Positions 1 through 11,800 of a DNA stretch of 64,000 nt are shown here, piece after piece; the first letter of the stretch is position 1; every line of letters starts with the position of its first letter. Source of the stretch: Diplosphaera chodatii. Taxonomy: Eukaryota; Chlorophyta; Trebouxiophyceae; Prasiolales; Stichococcaceae. The position numbers and the translations under genes are program-made. Below the pieces are notes generated by a model. It saw nothing but the letters and a program-made list of their open reading frames with translations, had not been told where the DNA came from and did no database searches. Where the stretch lies: positions 310,001-374,000 of the forward strand of contig JAALGY010000041.1 in NCBI GenBank assembly GCA_032358165.1, read 5' to 3'.

Positions 1-837
1 TTGCGCACTGCCAGGTGAATGAGCACGGTGTTGCACATTCTGCCACCGGCAAATACTACCTCGCGGTGAGGATCTGTTGCTGCGTCCACCAGCGCGTAGC
101 ACACCGTGGTGTGGTAGTTCACAGAGCTGTAGCGCGTCTGCGACCACAGCAGAAGCGTTGAGCAGCGTCAATGCTTGCCGAGGGGCCCTTCTGATGTATC
201 GACTTGCACGTTCAAATCAGCCCCATGCTCACCCGGTGGTGGTAGATTAACTGTATGTCCACAGCGGCTGTGGATGCTGAAGAGTACAGACGTGTGGGGA
301 AGCGTGCCGATCGCAGCTGCGGCAATGGAAGCTCATAGATAAGGGCCTGATCACTTCTAAGGCACTCCTGACACAACTGGTGCACTGGCAGGCAGCCTGG
401 CTGGAGACAGTGGTGTCGATGACAAACTCTACGATGTCTGCTGGCGCTGAAGCGTCAACGATGTCAGGCACCCCACCTCATCCTCGTCATGCTCGCAATC
501 CACACCCAGGATCACCGGGCATGCCCGCAGAGCCGCACGGTCCTGAGCCGTAACCACGTCTCTTAATGATGCCACGACGCCCGCATTTGTAGTGGTACCT
601 CATGATGCCATTGTGGCCGCAAGGACAGCCAGAAGCTGCCACACGCCTCAAGCTGCAGCGTACCTCATCCGTCAGGCTGGGTGCTGCGTTCAGCACTGAG
701 GTGACGTCTCTCGGAACCACGTCCGTGATCCTCGCGCCGCTGTCCAGGGTGGCCTTCACCCCATCCATGCAGTCCCCCTGTTCATCGTAGGCTGCAACTT
801 TAGCCGCCAGCTGGCGCTGTGCGGCCTCAGCCTGCAT
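1..837 (-). CDS. exons of an unidentified minus-strand gene, 3' end off window
   Basis: Three protein-like stretches lie on the minus strand. The first runs from ATG 837 to about 664 and ends LNAAPSLTDE before a GTACGC donor. The second lies at about 470-350 (PDIVDASAPADIVEFVID). The third lies at about 150-1 (YHTTVCYALVDAATDPHRE) and is open to the window edge. Codon use is GC-rich like the neighbouring genes. Splice joins between the three were not resolved; the third stretch has an in-frame stop upstream and no obvious acceptor, so the linkage is tentative. I recognise no family. The following gene on the same strand ends at 1631, so these exons are downstream of it and belong to a separate unit. 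They could also be chance open frames. Confidence 0.3.
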
Positions 838-1630
838 GCAAGATTGGGCAGGAAGCTAGTCAAAAGTTGGCTCGTGCATCGAGGAGCGTCGGACTGCAGC
901 ACAGCAGCATGTTATTGGCACCGCCTGCATTGCATCGGCAATGGCTGTGCGCCATTAGCCAGTTGCATACCTCTGCGCGGTGCGTGACGTAGTCCTTTCA
1001 TCTGTCCTGCCGACTCTCGGTGTGCTCCTATGGCCGAAACGCAGGATGAGATCCTTATGCAGGGGATGCATGCACCATCACTGTAACCGAGCATGACGAT
1101 CACAGAGGCCAACCTGAGCGAGCAGAAGAAGCTTGAAGTCCTTCTCGGCGTTTTGGGACCGGGTGCATCTAACTACCTTGCGCTTGGTCCCTCGTGGCGG
1201 CATGCTCGCTACTCAGATGCCTGGCCTCCAGATTCGGAACGTACACCGCCAATCGCGGGTGCGCGGATCTATTTGCGCAGCCAGCAACCCAAGCTTACTT
1301 GCGAGCTGTGTATGACCCCGCTATGACCCCGCGAAACAACAACTAAGACGAGTGAGCGAGCGAGCAAGATATGAAAGATCTGCAGTACTACCCTTGTACT
1401 GGACCGGACCCATCAGACTGCGGTACTGCGGTACTCCTGATCAGTTTGATCTAGCCATTTGACACTCCTCCCATATCCTCTTAAAAAGGTTGGTGTGCAT
1501 CGACAACCCACATCGGACCACCAACCTTCAACGGGAGAGCTGCAATGCTGGGCTCTCGCAGAATATGTCAGGTCATCAGCCTAATCTGATCTTTGGTACA
1601 ACTGTACGGCGGATCCGAGCCTTATCAGGC
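838..1630. other. intergenic, no gene recognised
   Basis: Only short open frames with no recognisable domain are seen here on either strand. The stretch lies downstream of the exostosin gene and upstream of the tentative left-edge gene, so it should hold the terminator of one and the promoter of the other. No distinct motif was identified. Confidence 0.4.
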
Positions 1631-4600
1631 CTACAGCTGCTTCTGCGCTGAGACGTTGCTACTGCTGCCATCCTGGCCACGCCGCAGCCACGACCGCCAT
1701 GATGTGTGCGGAAACAGCGTTGCTGCCGCCCGCCGGTTTGCCAGGGACCGCTGCAGTGAGGCGATGGTGTAGTTGTAGGCCAGACCATACGGCTGCTGCC
1801 ACAGGAAAGCCCGGTGGTAATCCACCAGGCCCCACTGCAATGCAGCAGCAACACATCTTATTAATGGTGATCAGCACTCTGATGATGCGAGCAACTGCAA
1901 AGAATCCCTATCGGCAGCACCACAGTGAGCTGAACCCATGCAGACACAGATGATGGGATGGCAACAACGACCGAGGGTTCACGTGCAACCTCCCGAAAGC
2001 TCGACAGTCTGCACAACATGTGCTGCATCTGATGCATGCTCCTGCCACGTCGAACACGAGCATTCCCCGACAGCGCACCTGCAAGCGTGCGACCTCGCGC
2101 TGCGGCACGCTGCGCAGGATGGCATCGAGCCGCGGGATGTCGCACTGCGGCACCCGGACGCTGAAGTCGGTGTATGGCAGCACATCCTCGAAGTACTGCA
2201 CCACCTCGTCCTGCAGGGCGAGCACGATGCAATGACGTAGGAAGCGCTGTAGCGTGCGCTAACCTAGCACCCTAGCCTCTGTGTCAGCAGCTGCGACCTA
2301 TGGCAGCTTGTAAAAGCCTCGAGGGGCACCCAGCCAGTGTATGATCAGCTGTGATCTGTGGCAGGCGTGGATTTGGTACGCAGCAGCTGTAGCAGCTGCG
2401 TTCTGGGCGGCAGGGTCCAGCGCAAAGCCGTTGACCAGGTGTTGTGTTGACCCAGGCGTACGGCAAGAGGTTGTTTTCAGAGGGTTGAGCATGCCACTTG
2501 GGTGGTGGTGGCCATACAAGGCTCCATGCACTCAGCATATCTTGCAACATGTACCTGCACAATGACGGGGATGCAGCCATGTGCCACAGCATCCAGCAGC
2601 CGCATACCAAAGCCTGCAAAAGGAGCAGTAATACCGTGAGGCTTGAGGCGTGCAATACAGTAGAAAGACAGTTGTGAAGCCTGGATCAGGCTCAGGTGCG
2701 AAAAGTTGCTGTCCAGCTTGAACGAGGGGCATAGCCATCTCCACCGTGGCCGGTTGGAGCGAAGCAGAACACAGCGTCCCGCTGCTCAACGTCATCGCCA
2801 CGCAGCGGCGGGTCGAGCTCGCTGCCATTGCTGACCCGAAACCTGCCAGCGGAGGATGCGAAGACACTTAAGACAGCCAGCAACCACAAGCACCCTGAGC
2901 TGGCCATGCTGTGCCACCACCAAATGCTGGGCTGAACTGCATCATTCAGCTCCGGCACAACATCGGCACGACCGGAGGCGCATTGTGCCAGTGAATGCGT
3001 CACCCACCCTGCAGTGCTGCTATGGGCTGCCAACAGCGCTTGCCGCGCCCCGCCAGAGTACTGATCCACAGCAGCATCACTCCACAAGTAAGGTACTCGC
3101 TCGCTTGAGATGGTGGGGTTGACAAATGCTGGGTCAGTTCTCTGCACATGTGCGGTATAACATGAGGGGTGACAGGCGCACAAATGATCCGTCCAGATGT
3201 CGATGTACCTGTGAGTCTGGCATGTCCGGGGCATCCTGGATATGGGCAGGTGTGCTTCCCAGGAAGTACAGCAGCGTCGAACGGTTGCCAAGCGGCAGAT
3301 GCTCCGCAGTTGCTCGCAGTTGTGCGGCGTCCTGCATGCAAAATTCAACCCCTTCCATGGAAGTGAAGCGGATCTACAGAAGCTTTCTGCCAATGGCGCG
3401 TGCTAGGCAGGCCCACAGCAGCGCTGACGTCTGTTGTGTGTGCCAGCAATGCTGCCTCTGCTTCGGATCCTGACTTCTGTGCAGTAGTCAGCCCAAAGAT
3501 GCGACTCGAACACCCGTAGCATGGTTGAAGGTGGTGCATGTCGACCACCGCAGAGGACACACACCTGCGGAATGCCGCTGTAGGTCTCCTGGGCAGCAGC
3601 CGTCAGATCGACCTCGAAGCTGCTGGGCGCCACGCACACATCCCGCGTCGGCTGGAATGCATACCTGCAGGCCACAGCCAGCCCGGTGGCTTCACGATCA
3701 AACCCACCTGGCATTAGCAACGGACTCCCAAGTGCAAGCTGCAGTGCACGCCCACGCACATGACTGCAAGGTCTGGCCTGCTTTCGCCAAGAAGCTGAGC
3801 CTTGCTCCAGTGGCTGCCGCAGCACCACTAGCCCCATTACAGACCCCAGGCAGACCAAGCCGTGAGACAGGGAGTAAAGAAAGCTGGAGGCGCACCCTGA
3901 TGGCCAGGGCTGTCCGCCGTACTGCCCATATCTGCTGAGCAGCGAGCCCTCATCCGCCCCCGGGCCACTGTAGCAGAAGTGCGTCGCCTTGACAGGCGCT
4001 TCCAGCATCCTGTACTGCTCTGGACCCTCGCCTGAATGGGCATGACATCCATGCTATTTTCACCTGATGCTGTGCTAACACTGCTGCTGCCAAGGAGAAA
4101 GGTGAAACATGACATGTGGCAGGGCCGCCATATGCTCAGTTGGCAAACCAGCCCTGCCTTCAGGGAATTGGTTGTAGTGCGAGTAGGCAGCGCCCTGATC
4201 GTTCGGCCACCTGCACACAGACATCAACGTCATCGGTTTCAAGTAAGCAGGGATGCAAATGCCATGGTCAACCCTGTCAGCGGTACAGCGAACCATAGCG
4301 TGCCAACCGTGCACAGCTGCAACTTCCCTTCCGACCTCCGAATGCATCAACAAGTAATCACACAAGCCGCTTCACACGAAGAATTTGGTGTGATAAAGGC
4401 AAAGAGAGAGCCGGACCCACCAGAGCAAGTGGTCAGCACCGCTGCTGGCATTCCAAAAGGGGTGATGTTGCGCCACCCACTGCACGACTCTCATGTGGTG
4501 CGCCCGCACAAAGCCCAAATTCTCGCTCCACTGGAACCTGTGCATTCCACCCTCGTGTCAGCAGTAGCTGCAGTCTTCACAAGTGCACAATGCGGAGCAC

Positions 4601-7575
4601 AACATGTTGTTGCCGACGGGTCGTGCCAATTTTGGAAGCACTGAGATCACCGCAAGGAAGTCCTCCTGCATCATGATGTCATGTCAGCAGTGGTGCAAAC
4701 AGGCATCTGAGCATGACAGCCTCACGTCTGGGCAGGAATGAGGAACAGGCTGGCCTCGTAGGGGTTCTCTGTCCGTGCACCGCCGACATCCGCCAGCAGC
4801 ATGCGGTAGAATGCGAGGTAGGCGAGGTAAATACCCTCGGTGTGCAGCTGCCTGGCAGCCTGCAGGATAAAAGGACAGCAGGTTTGCCTTGTGAGCAGAC
4901 CTGCCAACACAGCACAACAATTGAGACTGACGATGTGATCTGTACGCAAGCACAGTCCACGACATCAAGACATCCTCACATGCATCTGGTCCAACGTGAA
5001 GGGCAGGTCGTAGACGAAGATGCGCAGCTCGACCGCTGGCCGCTGCGGCTGGGACACCCATGCCTGCCGCACAACACCAAAGTCCGTCCAGAATGACATC
5101 ATGATGATTGACCATCACTCAAGCCGACCGATGATTTGTTCTTCAGGGTGTACTGCTCCACATACTCCTGAAACCAATTGGTAGTCAGCAGCACTGTGGG
5201 CACCCTGGAGCGGCTGCAGTCAGCGCCCCAGCGGCCGGGCGGGCAGCGGCAGAAGCCCAGCAGGCAGTCCCCCACCCCGGAGCAGGCCCCGGGGCACGGG
5301 TCGAAGGTGGTGCCCTCCTGCAGCCTGGCGCTGCAGTCGGCACCCTGCATACACCAAACTTCGAAAATGAGCGGTGCTGTCAGCTGCAGCTGTCGGCTCA
5401 CATTCTAAACGCACGGTGATCAACAACGCATGAGGGAATTGACCTCAGCTGGTGCCAAGTCCTGACATTTGCATCCCCACCCCCCTCTCACCGTGTAGCG
5501 CCACAGGCAACGGCAGGCCGCCGCCTCAGCCGTGCCGGCGGCCCGCGTGCAGGACCCCCTGTAGCTGCAGCTGCCCGGGCAGTCCGACAGCGGCAGCTGC
5601 TCCCGACCACTGGCTGTCGCCACAGCTTCTTCCTGTGCTTCCTGCACAAGCATGCAGGAGACCAGTGCCACCAGCGGCCGTCATAAAAGAACATCCACCG
5701 CTGAATCGGTGCTGAGAGAGGAGCAGGCGCTGTTGTCGATGCCAGATGTGAAAGCGAATTTGAAGGGTTTCATTCGTTCCTTAAAGAGCGCTTGGAACTT
5801 CGAAGAGTGACCCCACGCAGTGCGCGCTCACTCACCGACGAGCCGTCGAGCACCCCGCGGAAGTACTTGACGTCCTGCTGCCCAGCTGCAGGGATGTCGG
5901 ACCACTGCCGCTCCGGCGGAAGCGCCGTCCGCGTGAAGCACCCTGCGGTGCTGGCGTCCTGCAGGCTGTCTGGGTAATCGAGCTCATCGCCCAGCTCCTG
6001 CTCGGCCAGCCACTGTGCATCACCCTCCGCAGCGGCACGCGCCAGAGCTGCTTAGTGTACAGCAGCATCGCACTGCTGCTTGGCTGTTTCGTGGGAACAG
6101 CGGCAGCAATGCACGTCGCACATTGTCCCGGCCCAGTGCAGGAGACATGTGACTGCCAGTGGACTGTGGCCATCGACTGTGGCAGGTGGCAAGATGCAAG
6201 CATGTCGTGCCATGTGCTGGGTTTTGGCCTTTTGGCTGTGCCTCACGTGCATGGGGCAGGCAGTTTCCTGTGGCCACCAGCTGGGTATCAGAAAACCGTT
6301 CTACATCGGTGAACTACATACTGGTCAAGTCTTCTTTACACTCACCAGTAGGTACTGCGTGCACTGCAGGTGGCAGGCGCACGCTACGATGCGAGGCGCA
6401 TCGCCCTCAAAGGGACACGCCATCAGCGCGTCGGCCGTGTCTGCCAGACGGCACGCCGGCAGCGCGACCGTCTCGCAGGCCGCGCCCGTTCTGCCGAAGG
6501 GGCACCTGCAGCAGGCGGCCCGAAAAGCTACAGGGCACTGAGTTGGATACGTAGGGCCTGAGGAATCTTGCCTGATACCATCGAAAGTGACAGGCGCCTT
6601 CTGCCGCTGGGCCCTCTGCATGCAGCATGCTAGTGCTGCCATGGCAAATGACTTCGGCGCCGGTCCCCACATACACGTCCTACTCGAGGTGGAAGGCTGC
6701 ATGAAGGGCCAGCACAGCTCACTCGCAGCGTTCGCTGTCACGGTTGCAGTTGCCGTGACGCTCGCAGCCGTCTGCGCGCGGCACCCCACCCTGGGGCGAG
6801 CCATCTGCGGCGCTGCCCGCTGCACCTGCCCCTTGTTGGCTGCCCTGCAGCGGCCAGCGGAAGCCGGTGCGGCTTTGCTGGGCCCCCGCAGCGTCGACCG
6901 CATCGGCTGTGGCGTTGGGGCCAGCGGTCAACTTCGACTTCACCGCCACTGCTGTCCACTGGACACCTGGATCCACTACACCAACGATACCAGGACAGTC
7001 GATACACAAGGCCATCGGTCGTAGCTTCACCAAATACTGCAAGGCGCAGTCTGGTGCCGGCGTTCCCCTTTGACACGGCGCTGCAGCAGTTCAGGAGTCT
7101 GCGAGACATGAAGGACCCACCCGCACTAGACAGCTGAGGCAGCAGCAGCAGCGCCAGCAGCAGCAGCAGCACCACACCGGCAGCCACCGCCATGCACAGG
7201 CCGCCCGCGCCGCGCACAAGCCCCACCTGCACATGGCAGCACAGCCAGGGATCGTGATCTGACATGACAATGCTGCCAACTCCCCAAGTCAAGTCCCTAG
7301 CTGCGGGGGCCGACAGCACATGGCAGACCTGCTTGTCGTTTCTTGTCATCGACAGGAGTGACTTCACGACAGTGCACATGTGCAAGCCCCACCATGCATT
7401 CTGTGATCCGGTCTCCGCCGCCGCCGGGCGCGACCGGGAATGCGAAGCCCCGCGGCGTGCGCGGCGGCGGGCTGTACGCCGGGCAGCCGGCCAGCGGCGA
7501 ATCTGGGACCGCTGCAGGCGCGTCGGCGGCGAGCACGCGCGGCGCTCCCTGCCATGGCAGCTCCAGGCCGCTCAT
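1631..7575 (-). CDS. EGF-repeat exostosin family glycosyltransferase (GT47), type II membrane protein
   Basis: Probable Golgi glycosyltransferase of the exostosin family, inferred to act on cell-wall or glycoprotein glycans; substrate unknown. Exon 1 (7575-7393) encodes a short cytosolic tail starting MSGLELPWQG. Exon 2 (7226-7121) gives a Leu-rich membrane anchor (VVLLLLLALLLLPQL). Cys-rich EGF-like exons follow at 6966-6723, 6505-6346, about 6012-5836, 5641-5492 and 5344-5162 (for example GFCRCPPGRWGADC). The GT47 domain runs from RIFVYDLPFTLDQ (5063-4980) through 4859-4726 and VQWVAQHHPFWNASSGADH (4537-4421) to LLYFLGS (about 3290), YSGGARQALLA (about 3050), RLLDAVAHGCIPVIVQ (ends 2555) and the exon 2210-2079 (FEDVLPYTDFSV). 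The last exon is 1834-1631 (VDYHRAFLWQQPYGLAY, stop at 1631). Joins through exon 10 keep phase, except that exons 5 and 7 needed a choice among sites. Exons between about 4370 and 2560 are only approximately placed. Confidence 0.85.
7227..7392 (-). repeat. 166-bp intron with an 11-bp direct repeat at its two splice junctions
   Basis: Intron 1 of the exostosin gene. The minus-strand sequence GGTGGGGCTTG occurs across the donor junction and again across the acceptor junction. Removing the intron leaves exactly one copy. This is the arrangement expected of an intron made by insertion with target duplication or by segmental duplication of an AGGT-containing stretch. Confidence 0.75.
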
Positions 7576-8852
7576 GGCGCGGCGTCATGTGTGCGCGGTG
7601 ACCATTGCTGAACAGCAGACAGCACGGATCTCCGCGCTGCTGGGCATACTATTCGATCGCTGCGTACTGAACGGGTTGTACCAGGAAGCCTACGCATGCT
7701 GCCAAGGCGCACTCGGATGCTGCAGAAGGTGCGACCCTACATGATCGACACACGTGCCGCCAGTAGTGAAAGCTGCAGTGACATAGGCGCTGTCAACAGG
7801 TATGCAGTTGCAACGCCAGCAGGATGTGCAACCTTAGAATCAGCGTCTCACGTTTTATTGCAAGGGCTGTAGCATGTCAGTCTTCAGGTTGTGCACCGGC
7901 TTGGGTGCTAGAGGTCAGCCGTTCTGCAATCATGTGCACACAACTGATGCGACACTTTTGTGTGGTGCAATGCTTTGAGACTCTGCGGACGCCCCTGCAA
8001 CCGGCCCATCCTGATTTGTACAGCATATTGTACGGTAGTGGTACTGCCACACTTCCATTCGTGCTGATCAGAAACTGCAGATGCTGCTGGTCACGCTGGC
8101 ACGTGCGGTAAGTATGATTGCTGTGCATCGGGACTCTGCAACAAGTGTCACGCGCAGCGCGCAGATGATGCAACCGCAGCAACAATTTACAGCCAGACGC
8201 CACAATGCTTTGACATCACGCACCGCGCCCAACCACTCTGGCCACAATTGCCAGCACCACTGCATGTACACCTACCGCAGCCAATGCGCAATCCCCATTG
8301 CTGGTCTCAATGCTGTTGCAGGCCAGTCCCTCTCTACTTTTTTCCTCGTCTGATCCCGGCAGGGGGCCCCCACCCACAATGCAATCTGCCACACCCCTTC
8401 AGTTCCTACAATCTGCCAGAGTCCCAGACACCAAACGGATCACCAGTCCTGTAGCTAGGAGCAGAGGGTCCACACCCTCGCTCTCCCCGTGGCAGTAACA
8501 CTGCAGAGGCTTCGCCCGTCACTGCCAGCCAGAATGCTGGCAGCGACGGGCGCTGGTACTCAAAATGCGCCAACCTACATGGCAACTCTGCCCCGTGGTC
8601 ACGCCAGACAATCCTCCTAGCCGCTGCTGCTCTGCTTGCAGCACGTCAACAACGCTCTCACCCTCCGAACCCGAGTCCTGCTCGATGTGCACCCGCTTGT
8701 GACGCGGGCACATGGCTACCTGTCCTCTACCAGTCCTGCCGTCTGTGCCAAGTTGCACATCTTGCTGCCGCTTTGGTCATCTGTTCCAAACTACGTCTTG
8801 TCTTGCTTGCTGCCCCACGTCACCAGCAGCCGCCTGGCCCCTGGCCCACGCC
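7576..8852. other. intergenic between the exostosin and disordered-protein genes
   Basis: No conserved coding block was seen. A minus-strand open frame at 8758-8519 (HIEQDSGSEGESVVDVLQAE) is acidic and protein-like and could be a further 3' exon of the upstream minus-strand gene, but no splice join was established. The region should contain the promoter of the exostosin gene near 7600. Confidence 0.4.
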
Positions 8853-11800
8853 TCAGTCTCCAGCGGTGTTGACGTTGTCGTCCCAGGGCTTCGGCGCCTT
8901 GGCTGGCCGGGGCGCCGGCCTGGACGCCGGTGCAGGGGCCCTGTGGCGGGAAGAGCCGCCACCGGCTGCTGCTGCTCCTCGCACTGCTGCAGCGCCGGAA
9001 GCGCTGCCGCGGCTGCGGGCGCTGCCGCTGGTGCTGCCGGCACGGTTCCTCAGCGGCGGCGGCGGCCCGGCGCGACCCGACGCCAGCCGGGTACCGAGCG
9101 CATCGTAGTCAAACTGGAAGCGAACAGTGGCATCAGCATCAGCATGGCACTGCAGGCGAACAATGGCATCAGCATCGGCATGACACTCCACCGACACCTG
9201 GCTGGCGGCTGCACGACATGGGCAGGCAGCCTGAGCTGGGCGCTGGGGAACAGGAGCCTGTGGGGTCTGATGATGTGCTGCTCTGCAGGCATCTCGCTGA
9301 AGGTGCGCTGGACTTCTGGATGTGCCCAAGCTCAGCTGCGCAAAGGCGTACTTCAAAAGGCCTTAAAACTCCTACACCACGGCAAGCAGTGCAGCATGAG
9401 CTGCCGCGCCCTAGCTGCCCACCTTTGCGCCTGCACGAGCGGCCGGCCGCGCAGGGGAGCTGCTGCCGGCAGATGCGGGGGACGCGCGGCCGGCGCTGGG
9501 AGGCCCTGCGGTGCGGGCCGGCCTGCGGCGGGCGGGCGCTGGCGCCGCCGCAGGGTGGGTCGCCAGCAGCTGCTTCAGCGACGCCACCGTGTCCACCACC
9601 TGGGGGCCAGCAGGGGCGACGGCCTCAGCAGGTTCTAAACCTCGCGCCTGGCTGTCTGCTTGGGCCACACGCGGGTGGTGACAGACACACGGGACCAGGC
9701 GTGCGTGCCAAGCGGAGGTGATGATGCGCACTGTAAACCCTGTTCAATGTGCAGACCTGCAGAAAGTTGTCCTCCTTGGGCTCCTTGTCGTCCTTGTCGG
9801 AGGGGCTGAACGTCACGCGCCGCCCGGAGCGCCGGCTGCCCGAAGCGGTGTGCCCGCTGGCGGCCGACCCCGCATCATCGTCCCCCCTGCCGGCCTGCAC
9901 GTTGAAGGGGGAAGTGTGAGGCCCAGACCAACCAGCTCGGAGTTTGACCGGCCTGGATGCGCGATGCTGTACCCTGTGCCTGCTTGGCATGCCGCCTGAC
10001 TGAGGGCTGTTTGCAGGTCGCCGACAGGCGGCCGGCGTGGCAAGCCAAGCCCCAGGTCGCCAGGCGACACGTCACGGGACGACCGGCAGGCCGGACATTG
10101 CAAGGGAAAGCACACTGGTGCAGCCGCGTGGTGGCAGAGCACGCACCGCGTGGGGCATGGGCGAGATGCCGCTGCCGCCGAGGCCGCCGCCACGCCCCGG
10201 CTTGATGTTGACTGCTGCGGCAGTACGGCCCGACCGCCAGCTCGACGGCGGAGACGGCGCAGCTGAACCCTGGACAGCGCAGGAGGGGGAATGTAAAGCA
10301 CATCCGGAGTCTGGCATCTGCAGGTGTCATCGAGAGCGTGCACCACTCCGCGCACCGGCAGCTTCCGCATGTCGGGAAACTTGCAGGAAGACCGTACAAT
10401 GCTGACCCTAGTTGCAGCGGAAGGATGGGGCACATGAGGGACGCACGACGCTGGTGAGTTTGCAGCACACAACCCACCGGCTGCGAGGAGGCGGCCTCGG
10501 CGATGTGCTGCTCCAGCCGCACCTGCTGCATGCCCAGCTTCTCCAGCCGCCGCTGCAGCTTGGCGCGCTGGTCCTGCAGTACAGGGGGGTGGCAGGGCTC
10601 GGGGCGGGAGCCGGTGCCATCCACGCCGGCCAGGTCCACGGGCATGACAGCATGTCCCAGGCACGCTGTGGGCGCCTGCGAGCAGCAGCCGTGTGAGTTG
10701 TGCAGGCGCTGCGAGGTGCTGGGTGCTACAAGGGGGGGCGGCAGACCTGCAGGCGGGCGAGGTCTGGGCGGGGGGAGGCGGAGGCGGCGTCCTCCCCGCC
10801 GCTCGCCCGCCTCGCCTTCGCCTCCGCCGCAGCCTGCACCGACGACGCCCGGCTCAGCATGCCGCATCGGTCTTGGCCGTGTGCTCGCACGATGCAAAAA
10901 GTGCCACGAGCTGGGAGCAGGTCGGTGCATGCTGGGGCAGGGACCAGCCGAATCACATGCGGCAATGCCCGGGCCATGTCAGCAGCAGACCCAGGACACG
11001 CTTGTGCTGCGGACATCACACCACTTATACCAGAATACACCCAAATGCAGGATTTGAAAATGTCGGGGTACCTGAGTCACCGCGCCCAGGTGCGCCTGCG
11101 TCTCCGCGCGCATCGCCCGCACCTTCTCCCACAGCTGCCGCATCTGCTGCACCTGCCCACAGGGTTGAGAGACGGCGCATCAGCATGCGAACGATCCACC
11201 ATACGCACTCGTACTCTGTGCTGCTGCGGCCCGGGAATACAGCCCGCTGTGACTGGTGCACGCCTGCGGAGCTTGCCGTGCAGGCGCGGTCGCCTCGGTG
11301 CACGGTCTGCTGCGCACTGAAGTGCATCCAAGGCCTCTGAATGCTGTCTACGCCGGACCTGGCTGCCGGGGGAGGCCGTCTTGGCCTTGGCGACGCCCAG
11401 CGCCAGCACGTCGGAGGGCGACGGCAGGCTGCTGCCGCTGCCGCTGCGGTGGGAGGCGGCCGCGGGGGACAGCGGGCTGCCCAGGTCGCCGCCAAACAGC
11501 GCAGCGCCGCCGCGCCTCGCCCTGCCAAGGTCGTTGCCAATGTCAACAGTCCACCGTGCAACCGTACAGTTAGCACTTGTTCGCTGCAACCAGGAAAACC
11601 CTACTTGAATTGCGATGTGCATGCACCCTGGCTGGGTGCCCTCCTGCCTTGCTCATTCCACTGGGTCTGACCACGACAGTCTCTCGATGCTCACTGGCAT
11701 AAAGGCACGTTCAGGGGAGCCGGCACAGTAAGCACCTATCGGGGGACATCATGTCGCTGGCGCCGCTGTTAGGGTGGCGGTGGCGGCGGCCGCCGCCACG

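Noticed and set aside
9875..10930. A 351-residue minus-strand frame
   Set aside because: It is an Arg/Pro/Cys-rich alternate frame. The adjacent frame gives the coiled-coil and Ser-rich peptides consistent with the locus.
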